Assembly (NCBI GenBank): GCA_003164955.1 | Contig: PLRW01000141.1 | Location: 1-44,618 of the forward strand | Direction: 5' to 3' | Length of the DNA: 44,618 nt | DNA from: Actinomycetota bacterium | GTDB taxonomy: Bacteria; Actinomycetota; Actinomycetes; Streptosporangiales; Streptosporangiaceae | Shown: positions 1 through 6,942 of the stretch, one piece after another | Position numbering within the stretch: the stretch's first letter is position 1 | Layout: the number at the start of each line of letters is the position of its first letter | Position numbers and translations under genes: made by a program | Notes under the pieces: model-generated | Told to the model about the DNA's origin: nothing | What the model saw: the letters and a program-made list of their open reading frames with translations, nothing else | The model's database searches: none

Positions 1-4
1 CTGG

Positions 5-991
5 TCACGGCTGGTCCCCTTCGATGGCTGGTTTGCCGCCCACAGCGGCCCAGACGTGGCCGCCGCGGGAACGGGCGGACAGGGAGGCTGGCGCCCGCCA
101 GGCTCGCGCTTCGGTGATACCGGGTTCGGCTAGTTCCAGGCCGGCCAGGAATCCGGCGAGATCGTCGCGGGTGTGGTGGTGCAGGTGCCCGGCGGCGTAT
201 TGCCGGGTGAATTGCTTTCCCGTGTCGCCTTCCAGGTGGCCGGCCGAGACGATCAGGTAGCTGCCGGGCGGGATTCCGCTGATGAGCCGCCCGGTGATCA
301 ACCGCGCCGTGTCGGCGTCGAAAAAGTGCAGGGTCATGGTCAGGACCACGCAGACCGGCTGCCGGAAATTCAGGGCTTGCCGTATTCGTCGGTCGAAAAG
401 GATCTCATCCGGGTGGGTGAGGTCCCCGGCGATGGCCAGCACACCGGGAGTGCCGGCCAGCACGTTCTCCGCATGCGTCATGACCTGCTCGTCGTTATCA
501 ACGTAGACCACCGTCGCGTCCGGCTGTACCGCCTGCGCCGTTTCGTGCGTGTTCGGCGCAGTGGGCAGGCCGCAGCCGAGGTCAACGAACTGCCGCACCC
601 CCTCACCCGCCACGTAGCTGACGGCGCGGCGCTGGAACTCGCGGCTTTCCTGCGCGAGTTCTGCCGCGCGGGGGAAGATCGTCAGGAGTTTCTTTGCCTG
701 GTCCCGGTCGGCGGCGAAATTGTCTTTGCCGCCCAGCAGGACATCCCATACGCGCGGGATTGACGGCTCGGTCACGGTGAACTCCCGTACGGGTGTAGTC
801 AGTTTGACCCGCAGCCGGTCAGTGGTTTCGGCCTGGGCGAATCTCGGCTGGACATGCGGGACACTGGCTTCGGCCAGGTAAAACATCCGGTCCCCGATGG
901 CGCGCATCACGATCTGGTAGTGCGGGAATTCCGCCTGGAGCGAGTCCAGCGGGGACCGTACCGGCAGCGCGCTCCCGGCCATCTGCGTCAC
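5..991 (-). CDS. SAM-dependent methyltransferase, Methyltransf_19 (DUF574) family
   Basis: The 328-residue protein carries the hallmark PS(I)xRVWDxLLGGKDNFAADR block (about 77-97), then a SAM-binding motif FVDLGCGLPT (135-144) and an acidic VVYVDND strand (161-167). These are typical of the actinobacterial Methyltransf_19 family, whose substrates are mostly unknown. The first 65 residues are an extra module (LDSLQAEFPHYQI...) resembling small stand-alone actinobacterial proteins, so this looks like a fusion. The start is GTG at 991. It shares the bases GTGA with the stop of the 18-codon ORF upstream, which implies translational coupling. It is the last gene visible in the minus-strand run that begins near 3674. 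The methyl acceptor cannot be told from sequence. Confidence 0.9.
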   Translation of the reverse strand: MTQMAGSALPVRSPLDSLQAEFPHYQIVMRAIGDRMFYLAEASVPHVQPRFAQAETTDRLRVKLTTPVREFTVTEPSIPRVWDVLLGGKDNFAADRDQAKKLLTIFPRAAELAQESREFQRRAVSYVAGEGVRQFVDLGCGLPTAPNTHETAQAVQPDATVVYVDNDEQVMTHAENVLAGTPGVLAIAGDLTHPDEILFDRRIRQALNFRQPVCVVLTMTLHFFDADTARLITGRLISGIPPGSYLIVSAGHLEGDTGKQFTRQYAAGHLHHHTRDDLAGFLAGLELAEPGITEARAWRAPASLSARSRGGHVWAAVGGKPAIEGDQP

Positions 992-1044
992 TTGATCACC
1001 AGTGGGGCGGCCTTCAGCGGGGTACGCGGCATGCTCACGTTCAT
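988..1044 (-). CDS. 18-residue coupled micro-ORF between two methyltransferases
   Basis: The ORF reads MNVSMPRTPLKAAPLVIK. Its ATG overlaps the stop of the upstream methyltransferase (ATGA) and its TGA overlaps the GTG start of the downstream methyltransferase (GTGA). It therefore fills exactly the space between two genes, with four-base overlaps on both sides. That arrangement suggests it is translated. It has no recognisable family. It could be a peptide product (for example a substrate of the flanking methyltransferases), or simply a ribosome-relay leader that couples the two genes. No cysteine-rich or glycine-rich RiPP core is visible. The coding call rests on gene arrangement alone. Confidence 0.55.
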   Translation of the reverse strand: MNVSMPRTPLKAAPLVIK

Positions 1045-1901
1045 GGCGTGTCCTTCCGGCCGCTGGTGCAGGCGAACAGCATCGTCCGCGGGATCGAACC
1101 GTCCGGTCCCCGCAGGTCGTCGAGCAGTGCGAACGCGTCCCGCTGCGCGGCGTCCAGGCGGCCGGGAGGGATGTGCCGCCAGCAGGCCGCCCATGGCCCC
1201 TGCGACTGGGCGGCGGCCCACCACTGCTGCGGGCTGGAGTAGGTCAGGGCCAAGGTGTGGACCCGGGTGGTGATGGCCTGGTAGGCGCTGGTGGCCAGCA
1301 GCCCTTGCACCTGTTCCACCGACGCGAACGGGCGGCGCCGCAGCATCGCCGCGAACCCGGTCATCCCGGGCGGCATGGCGGTGTCGAAGGCGGCCAGGAC
1401 GGGGACCCAGTGGGGGTCTTCGGCCAGGTTCCACGAGAACGCCAGCGTCCCGCCCACCGTCAGCAGCGACCCCCACCTCGGCACCTCGGTCATTGGGCAG
1501 GTCAGGAACTGGACGAGGTTCCCGGCCAGCACCACATCAAAGCTGCCGCCGGGGAACGGCGGGTCCGCCGCGTCCCCCGGGCCGAAGGTGATCATGGGCA
1601 GCCCGGCCTGCTCGGCGGCGCGGCGGGCGTGGTCCAGCATCGGGACAGCGAGGTCGATGCCGGTCACCTGCCCCCCGGGGCCGGCCGCGCGGGCGGCCGG
1701 GAGGGTGACCGCGCCTTTGCCGCAGCCGATGTCCAGCACGACGGCCCCGGGACCGATCCCGGCCTGGGCGACCAGATGCTCACCCATGGCCCGGAAAAAC
1801 TCTGTCCCGGTAGCGTCATAACCGTCAGCGGCAGCGGCGAACCCCGCGGCCACCCGCTGCGCGGCGGCGTCCGGGCAGGTCTGTGGCCTGTGCCCGCTCA
1901 C
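1041..1901 (-). CDS. Class I SAM-dependent methyltransferase (UbiE/Methyltransf_11 type)
   Basis: This 286-residue Rossmann methyltransferase has motif I VVLDIGCGKG (54-63), the acidic strand VTGIDLA (79-85) ending in the ribose-binding Asp, and a motif like FDVVLAGNLVQFL in the middle. The remainder is the usual substrate-binding cap. The ATG overlaps the stop of the substrate-binding lipoprotein gene by four bases, and its own stop overlaps the ATG of the micro-ORF, so it is embedded in the operon. The substrate is unknown. The adjoining DUF574-type methyltransferase and lipoprotein suggest one pathway, but the sequence does not say which. Confidence 0.88.
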   Translation of the reverse strand: MSGHRPQTCPDAAAQRVAAGFAAAADGYDATGTEFFRAMGEHLVAQAGIGPGAVVLDIGCGKGAVTLPAARAAGPGGQVTGIDLAVPMLDHARRAAEQAGLPMITFGPGDAADPPFPGGSFDVVLAGNLVQFLTCPMTEVPRWGSLLTVGGTLAFSWNLAEDPHWVPVLAAFDTAMPPGMTGFAAMLRRRPFASVEQVQGLLATSAYQAITTRVHTLALTYSSPQQWWAAAQSQGPWAACWRHIPPGRLDAAQRDAFALLDDLRGPDGSIPRTMLFACTSGRKDTP

Positions 1902-2932
1902 TGGTGCACCAGCTCCTTGACCAATGCCGTCGTGTTCACCGGCTTGGCCAGCAGGCCGTCGCTTTGCATCAGGTCCGCGACCCGGCCCAGCGCGACCGGC
2001 GACACCGACAGCGGGAACGTGCCCAGCGCCATCACCGCCGCCACGGTCTTGCTGATGTGCAACGCGGTAACGGGAATCAGCGCCTGCTCCACCGCCGCCC
2101 GGTTAGTCCCGGCGATCTGCTGGCCCCGTTCCAGCGCCCCCGTGAACGCGGCGGCGGTCCTCGGGTACCGGGCCATCCACGCCCGGGTGACCACGTACCC
2201 GGAGATCGGGAAGTTCTGGGCCGGGCCCTGGTTGACGTCGAACAGCGGCACCGCGCCCACACCGACGACGGCCGCTGACAGCGACGGCTCGGCAATGAAC
2301 GCCGCGTCCACCCGGTGCGCGGCCAGCGCGGCGCCCATGGCCGGGAACGGGACCGGCACGTAATGCACGTCGCTGACCGGGACACCGTGGCTGGCCAGCA
2401 CATTGTCCGTCAGCAGCACCGCCAGCCCGTTCAGCGCGTTGACCGCGATCGTCTTGCCGCGCAACTGGCTGATGGTGGTGATGGGGGAATGAGCCGGGAC
2501 CACGACTTCCTGCACCCCGGGCCCGCCCGCACTCGCGGCCGCCAGCGCGTGCAGCTTGACCGCGCCCGAGACCTCAGCGGACAGGTCGGCGGCCCACTGG
2601 CCCTCGTCAATGTCCACCGACCCGTTGACCAGGTTCGGGATCGCGTCCACGCCGCTGGCCACAGGCACGATCTTCACGTGCAGCCCGGCGGCGGCGAAAT
2701 AGCCCCGCTGCTGGGCGATGTACAGCCCGGCCGCGCTGATCGCCGGGACCACCGCCACCGTCAGATCCGGTTTCTCCACCGGGCTGCTGCCACCGCTGGT
2801 ACTGGCTTTGCTGCTGCCGCACGCCGCCGCAGTGATGACGGCGGTGATTAAGGTGAGCGCGGCCAGGATCCGGTGGATGGGATTTTTTGCAGATGGTGCC
2901 GGCGCGTGGAGGGGTGCGGCCGGAATGGGCAT
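1898..2932 (-). CDS. NMT1/SsuA-like ABC substrate-binding lipoprotein
   Basis: The 344-residue precursor has a hydrophobic signal (about 20-37) ending in a lipobox AAAC with Cys38, then a Ser/Gly linker, so the mature protein should be a membrane-anchored lipoprotein. The body has the periplasmic-binding-protein type 2 layout seen in NitT/TauT/thiamine-precursor binders: GLYIAQQRGYFAAAGL near the start, TISQLRGKTIAVN in the middle and VDAAFIAEPS later. Such proteins bind small anions, sulfonates or pyrimidine precursors. No permease or ATPase gene lies nearby, so it is either an orphan binder or a sensor. An AGGAAGG ribosome site lies about ten bases upstream of the ATG. It is coupled to the methyltransferase downstream. 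Confidence 0.85.
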   Translation of the reverse strand: MPIPAAPLHAPAPSAKNPIHRILAALTLITAVITAAACGSSKASTSGGSSPVEKPDLTVAVVPAISAAGLYIAQQRGYFAAAGLHVKIVPVASGVDAIPNLVNGSVDIDEGQWAADLSAEVSGAVKLHALAAASAGGPGVQEVVVPAHSPITTISQLRGKTIAVNALNGLAVLLTDNVLASHGVPVSDVHYVPVPFPAMGAALAAHRVDAAFIAEPSLSAAVVGVGAVPLFDVNQGPAQNFPISGYVVTRAWMARYPRTAAAFTGALERGQQIAGTNRAAVEQALIPVTALHISKTVAAVMALGTFPLSVSPVALGRVADLMQSDGLLAKPVNTTALVKELVHQ

Positions 2933-3013
2933 AATAGTGGGACCTTCCTGGGCTACGGGGAGGAAGCGGAGGCCGGGCGGAACTTTGGTCAGGGAAGCCC
3001 GGCCCCCGCACTA

Positions 3014-3355
3014 TTAGTCGCGGGGAATGCGCTCGGGAGCGCGGGGGACGCGTTCGGCGGGATAGGTGCTGATAGTCAGGCGGGCCATCAGTAAGGCACG
3101 GTCGAGGTCGTCGCCATCCAGGGCGGTCGGCCGGGGCCGCCCGGCCAGCTCCCGCCAAAGATCGGCGGGGTCGCTGCTGATCACGCAGCAGGTGCCGGGG
3201 CCGTTGCCACGGTGGGTGGCCTCGAACCGGTGGGTGCGGCTGTGGCTGGTGATGGTCACGTCATAGCCGGACAGCGCGGCACGTAGGGCCGCCAGCTCGG
3301 CCAGCGCGCCGGGTGGCACGGTGGCCGAGCCGGTGAACACGTCCCACGTGCTCAC
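3014..3355 (-). CDS. Small actinobacterial protein of unknown function (113 aa)
   Basis: I recognise no named domain. The middle (GYDVTITSHSRTHRFEAT, then CCVISSDPADLWRELAG) resembles the compact alpha/beta proteins that accompany XRE regulators and Methyltransf_19 genes in actinobacteria. The 65-residue N-terminus of the first methyltransferase in the window has a similar feel. The start ATG overlaps the stop of the 68-residue gene upstream by four bases. An 81-base gap separates it from the lipoprotein gene downstream. There is no signal peptide or membrane segment, so it is probably cytosolic. Confidence 0.7.
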   Translation of the reverse strand: MSTWDVFTGSATVPPGALAELAALRAALSGYDVTITSHSRTHRFEATHRGNGPGTCCVISSDPADLWRELAGRPRPTALDGDDLDRALLMARLTISTYPAERVPRAPERIPRD

Positions 3356-3558
3356 GGCCTCTCCGGTGCGGTGCCGGCGTGGTCCTCGTCGAACCTGAAC
3401 AGCATCGCGCGGAGCACAGGGCCGTAGTCGGGGTGGTACTGAGAGCCAAGCGCGGCGGTGAGCTGATCCTCGGAGCCTGCCGGGTGCTGCTCACGCCATT
3501 GCGCGACGGCGGCGCGGGCCCGTTCTAGGTCGGCGGGATCGTCTTCGCGGAACCTCAT
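3352..3558 (-). CDS. Small acidic helical protein of unknown function (68 aa)
   Basis: The sequence begins MRFREDDPADLERARAAV, is rich in charged and Ala residues, and contains QYHPDYGPVLRAMLF. It resembles short conserved actinobacterial proteins found beside regulators, but I can give no function. ATGA overlaps join it to the 39-residue ORF upstream and to the 113-residue gene downstream, so all three are probably made from one message. Confidence 0.68.
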   Translation of the reverse strand: MRFREDDPADLERARAAVAQWREQHPAGSEDQLTAALGSQYHPDYGPVLRAMLFRFDEDHAGTAPERP

Positions 3559-3674
3559 CGCGCGTCCCGATGTGCCCAGCCGGGGCGGATAGCGTTCCGC
3601 TCGCGAGAGGTGTCTGCGGCGAGGATGTCCTGCGAGGGCGATACGTCGTGTGCGCCGTCGTCAGGTGTAGTCAT
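3555..3674 (-). CDS. 39-residue coupled small ORF at the head of the operon
   Basis: Starting at ATG 3674, the ORF reads MTTPDDGAHDVSPSQDIL and ends in GWAHRDAR. Its TGA overlaps the ATG of the next gene (ATGA). A GGGAG ribosome site lies five bases upstream of the start. It is hydrophilic with no recognised family. The good ribosome site together with the stop-start overlap supports translation. It is the first gene after the XRE regulator, separated by 158 bases that hold half of a 34-bp duplication. Confidence 0.6.
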   Translation of the reverse strand: MTTPDDGAHDVSPSQDILAADTSRERNAIRPGWAHRDAR

Positions 3675-3802
3675 CGGTACTCCCGTCACTTCGCGTACTT
3701 CTCCAGCGCATTCGCGTCCGCGCTGTGGGTTACGTGAAGTTCACACCTGCTATACGGGGAGGCACCAGGTACGGGGCGTACCTGTCCGGTGACTAGCTTC
3801 CG

Positions 3803-3870
3803 TGCCGGTGGTACGGGACATACCTATTCGGGTCAATGCCGGTGGTACGGGGCATACCCACTCGGGTCGA
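3803..3870. repeat. 34-bp tandem duplication across the XRE stop codon
   Basis: Two copies (3803-3836 and 3837-3870) differ at about five positions and share the core tgccggtggtacggg. The right-hand copy encodes the end of the XRE protein (SGYAPYHRH). The other lies at and beyond its stop. A shorter related piece (ggtacggggcgtacc) sits just to the left, near 3770. Confidence 0.85.
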
Positions 3871-5041
3871 TGGAGGTGGCCAGTTCGCGCAGGGCAGGGC
3901 TGAGCCTGCGCTGCTGCTCGCATAGTTCCAGGACGAGGGAACGGGCGACGCCCTGGTGGCGGAACCACACGGGGGCCATCTCGCGGGCGCGGTTCAGTGT
4001 GGCTGTGGCGGCCTGACCGTGCCGGGCGTCCGTATGCGCTTGGGCGATGTCGAGCAGGTGGCGGCCTTGTGAGATAGTGCCGGGCAGCTCATTAAGATCG
4101 ACCTTGCGGGCTGCTTGCAGCGCCTTAGCGGGTTGCCGGAGCACGGCGTAGGCATGAACAGCTTGCACGGCCACGCTGGCCGGCGCGAACGTCGTGTTAT
4201 AGATCTTGACTTTGTCGCCGAGGCGTTCTGCGCCCGAGGATGCGAGGCTGATGTAGTCGGTCACGTCGTGGCCGGCGGCGGCGGCGGGCGCGAGAGCGGT
4301 CATCAGCAGGCTTCCCCAGACGGCGATGTGATCGGCCGGCGCGGAGAATGCCGGTTCGATGGCGCGGGCCGCGTCAACGGCTAGGCGTTCGGCTTCCTCC
4401 AACCGGCCCTGGTGGAGGAGCACCCACGCGTACGTTCCCCGCATGCAGGCGTACAGCAGTTCGTCGTCTCCGGCTGCTGCCGTGGTGACGGCGCGTTCGG
4501 CGGCGATGGCGGCGAGGTCTTCCTTGCCCATGTGCACCATGAGGGCTGCGGTCAGGTCGTAGGCGCGGGTTAGCGGCGTGGCGGCCGGTGGGCCGGTCAT
4601 CTGCCAGCTGAGGCGGGCTTCGCCGATGAGCCCGGGGATCATCGCGGCGAGAGGTCCGAACTGTCCTGTCCAGTACGCGTCCGCGGCCTGGTCGACGGCG
4701 GCGTTCAGATGCGGCGGTGCGGTCGGCTCGCCCGTGTCGGTGCTGGGGTCAAGGCCGGGAAGCAGGGACGGGGAAAGCAGTACATCGCGGATGGCGAGGA
4801 TGCTTGCGCCGTCCCGGTCGCCGTCGAGGCGGGGCCGGTTGTCGGCCAGTTCCGACAGGGAGATGTCGAGTGCCTGGGCCAGGCTGGTGAGGGTGGTGAG
4901 CCGGGCAGACGGGCGCCCTTGCTCGATCTTGGCGATGAGTTCGCGGCTCAGCCCGGAGCGTTCGGCCAGTTCTTCCTGGGTCATGCCCTGTTCCCGGCGT
5001 GCGCGCCGGAGCCGGTCACCGATCGTAGTTTCGTGGTCCAC
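3833..5041 (-). CDS. XRE-family transcriptional regulator with TPR-like C-terminus
   Basis: The 402-residue protein starts with GTG. It has an HTH_XRE domain at about 7-62 (GDRLRRARREQGMTQEELAE, then GLSRELIAKIEQG), followed by a long Ala-rich helical region with pairs of antiparallel helices typical of TPR-type ligand or peptide sensors. A GAGG ribosome site precedes the start. It is oriented like the small-protein/methyltransferase run that follows and is the obvious candidate regulator for it. The last residues lie inside a 34-bp tandem duplication. Regulators of this layout commonly control development or secondary-metabolism genes in actinobacteria. The actual signal is unknown. Confidence 0.88.
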   Translation of the reverse strand: MDHETTIGDRLRRARREQGMTQEELAERSGLSRELIAKIEQGRPSARLTTLTSLAQALDISLSELADNRPRLDGDRDGASILAIRDVLLSPSLLPGLDPSTDTGEPTAPPHLNAAVDQAADAYWTGQFGPLAAMIPGLIGEARLSWQMTGPPAATPLTRAYDLTAALMVHMGKEDLAAIAAERAVTTAAAGDDELLYACMRGTYAWVLLHQGRLEEAERLAVDAARAIEPAFSAPADHIAVWGSLLMTALAPAAAAGHDVTDYISLASSGAERLGDKVKIYNTTFAPASVAVQAVHAYAVLRQPAKALQAARKVDLNELPGTISQGRHLLDIAQAHTDARHGQAATATLNRAREMAPVWFRHQGVARSLVLELCEQQRRLSPALRELATSIDPSGYAPYHRH

Positions 5042-5136
5042 GAGCCTCGCCCTCTCCTGATGGCTTCACTAGCAGCCAGAATACGCGGCCGGAGGCTGAC
5101 GCTTCGCGAACTGTCTCATGGTTTCTGCGCCAACGG

Positions 5137-5159
5137 TTTCGACCTTTGTTTTTGACCTT
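5137..5159. promoter_or_regulatory. Paired direct repeat upstream of the XRE gene
   Basis: Two near-identical decamers, tttcgacctt and ttttgacctt (AAGGTCRAAA on the gene's strand), lie 13 bp apart about 100 bases upstream of the XRE start, in an unusually AT-rich stretch. They could be an autoregulatory operator or part of the promoter. This is weak evidence from repetition alone. Confidence 0.25.
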
Positions 5160-5291
5160 GATCTCGGCTCTTGATTTTGCGAGCAGGAGTCAGGAGGGGG
5201 TGGGGCGCTGGCTGGCCAGATGCTCTGGCGCCCCTCACCGCGCTGCGGGGTGACGGGCGCCGGCTACTCGGCGTGCTGCTGTCGGCAGGCG

Positions 5292-5777
5292 CTACCGGAT
5301 TTCTTTGCGCGGCATCATGCACGCGAGGATCAGGGCTGCGGGCCAGCCGACCGGGATCGTGTTCAGGCAGATGACCAGGCCCAGGCCTTCCACTTGGCGG
5401 GCGATGCCGATCACGGTGGGCAGGATGTAGACGCTGATCAGTACGTCGATGATCGCCAGCCAGAACAGCAGGTTGTCCGCGACCGCTGCGGGGATCACAG
5501 TTCGTCCCCGTCCGTGGGCGCGCCGGATTTCCGAGCTGTCCCGGAAGCAGCACGGGTAGTACAGGTTCCGGCTGGCCGTCCCGCGTGGTGGCCGCCGCCC
5601 GTCCCGTAGCACGGCCAGCTCACGGACATGCCACTCATCCGGGCCGCACTGGCTTAGGATCGATGCTGGCAGCCACGGCCACGTCGACCGGTCGCCCTGC
5701 TCTTCCTGCTTGTTTCGCGGGTAGCGGACCTTCACCGGGCTGTCGTCGGGGAACCTGCCGTCGTTGTCCTCGTCCAC
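5292..5777 (-). CDS. Small membrane protein with superinfection-immunity-like C-terminus
   Basis: The first 80 residues (DGRFPDDSPVKVRYP, then STWPWLPASILSQCGPDEW and YYPCCFRDSSEIR) match a conserved soluble actinobacterial module of unknown role. The C-terminal 55 residues form two hydrophobic segments, LLFWLAIIDVLISVYILPTV and GLGLVICLNTIPVGWPAALI, ending in a charged tail. The LPT(V/I)I...GW pattern resembles PF14373-type superinfection immunity proteins. I chose GTG 5777 because AGGAG lies seven bases upstream. An ATG at 5810 would add 11 residues without a good site. It may be a prophage-derived immunity protein, but this rests on short-motif similarity. Confidence 0.6.
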   Translation of the reverse strand: MDEDNDGRFPDDSPVKVRYPRNKQEEQGDRSTWPWLPASILSQCGPDEWHVRELAVLRDGRRPPRGTASRNLYYPCCFRDSSEIRRAHGRGRTVIPAAVADNLLFWLAIIDVLISVYILPTVIGIARQVEGLGLVICLNTIPVGWPAALILACMMPRKEIR

Positions 5778-5823
5778 TGTGCGGCTCCTGTTCCGGAGCC
5801 ACCTGGACAACTTGTGTCGTTAT

Positions 5824-5970
5824 CACAACCTCGGTGCCCGCTGTCGTCATCACCACCACGCGAAGCAGGCCCCCGGCTGGCGCCTCGAGCAAAAGCAGCC
5901 CGGCTACCACATATGGACCACCCCATCCGGCCGGCAGTACACCACCGGACCCACGAGCTACCCTGTTTGA
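5824..5970 (+). pseudogene. C-terminal remnant of a DUF222/HNH endonuclease (13E12-type)
   Basis: Only the tail survives: NLGARCRHHHHAKQAPGW followed by WTTPSGRQYTTGPTSYP and a stop. This is the characteristic end of actinobacterial DUF222-HNH proteins, where CRHHH belongs to the HNH core. The DUF222 part and most of the HNH domain are absent upstream, where the opposite-strand membrane protein begins. It is a decayed fragment of a multicopy family. The 166 bases after it hold only a short cagagccggg duplication. Confidence 0.7.
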
Positions 5971-6136
5971 CCGTGCTTGAGAATGAGGAAGGCTTACCGC
6001 GCCGGTTCCGCCATGAGGACCAAGACCGGCCAGAGCCGGGCAGAGCCGGGCGAAGCTGAGCTGAGCGGATCGGGCCAGCTACCACTGGGCCGGGGCAGGC
6101 GGGATCAGGCCGGAGGGTGGGCACGCCCGAGCCGGT

Positions 6137-6862
6137 TCAGCTGGCGCCAGCCTGGCCGGCGCCGTTTGGTGCGGCTTCGAAGTCGGCCACGAGGTAGGCC
6201 ACCCCGAAGGGGTCGTCCGCGTACAGGATCTCAGTCATGGGCCGCTCGGCGCCCATCGCGCCGGCCAGGACCTGCCAGGCGGGACGGCCGGTCGCCATCA
6301 GGTCACGGGCCAGGGTGGCGTCGACCGCGGCCAGGGCGGCCAGATCGCCGGCCCGGATGGCGCGCTCGACCCGGGCGTCGAACGGGGCGGCGCGCTCATC
6401 GAGGTGACCCGGTGCGGTGGGGCTCCGGCGCGCGCTGCCGTCCCCCATCACGAGCAGAGCCGCGCGGGCTGCAGATGCCGCGAGCTTGTCCCCCAGTTCG
6501 GTGCAGCGTCCCACGGGCTCCTGCTCCCCGACCGCCTGCAGGAAGCGCGGTCCGGAGTACCCGGCCTGATCGAGAAGGAGGACGCCCAGCCCGAGCGACA
6601 ACGGCAGGCCCGGCGTGCCACTGGCCTCCAATGTGGCCCCCAGTGCCGGAGCGAAGGCGGACAGGTCCAGACGGCTGGCGGAGTCCCAGCCTGCGGTCTC
6701 CGGTGCGGGCCCGACGACGATGAGGATGTCGGGGTCGGCGGCGACCAGGCGGGCGGCGGCTTCGGCGCAGGCCTCGCGCAGGCCCGAGACGATCGGATCA
6801 CGTCCGGTCAGCTCGCGCGCGAGTAGCGGCGGGCACGGGCATAGCGCTGCGCGGATTATCAC
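6137..6862 (-). CDS. Class III extradiol dioxygenase LigB-like protein
   Basis: From GTG 6862 the 241-residue protein starts (V)IIRAALCPCPPLLARELTG. This is the CPxPP(L)L opening of the actinobacterial class III extradiol dioxygenase subunit B-like family (PF02900 relatives). Later segments such as DILIVVGPAP and ALLVMGDGSARR fit the same fold. The family usually lacks a proven substrate, and whether this member binds iron is uncertain. The start is ambiguous: a 27-bp unit carrying GGAGG/GAGG and GTG is triplicated just upstream, so GTG 6889 is also credible, and a longer frame would overlap folP2. It follows folP2 on the same strand and is probably cotranscribed. Confidence 0.72.
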   Translation of the reverse strand: MIIRAALCPCPPLLARELTGRDPIVSGLREACAEAAARLVAADPDILIVVGPAPETAGWDSASRLDLSAFAPALGATLEASGTPGLPLSLGLGVLLLDQAGYSGPRFLQAVGEQEPVGRCTELGDKLAASAARAALLVMGDGSARRSPTAPGHLDERAAPFDARVERAIRAGDLAALAAVDATLARDLMATGRPAWQVLAGAMGAERPMTEILYADDPFGVAYLVADFEAAPNGAGQAGAS

Positions 6863-6940
6863 CGCCGGGCCTCGCGCCGGCCCGTGCACCGCCGGGCCTC
6901 CGGCCGGCCCGTACGCAACTGGGCCTCCAGTTGGCGCATG
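6860..6940. repeat. 27-bp unit in three tandem copies holding a ribosome site and GTG
   Basis: Units lie at 6860-6886, 6887-6913 and 6914-6940. The first two are close and the third is diverged. On the minus strand each reads gccggcgcgaggcccggcg-like sequence, and two end in GTG preceded by GAGG or GGAGG. In frame they would encode nine-residue repeats (YGPAGGPAV, HGPARGPAV). They fill the gap between folP2 and the dioxygenase-like gene. Confidence 0.85.
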
Positions 6941-6942
6941 CG

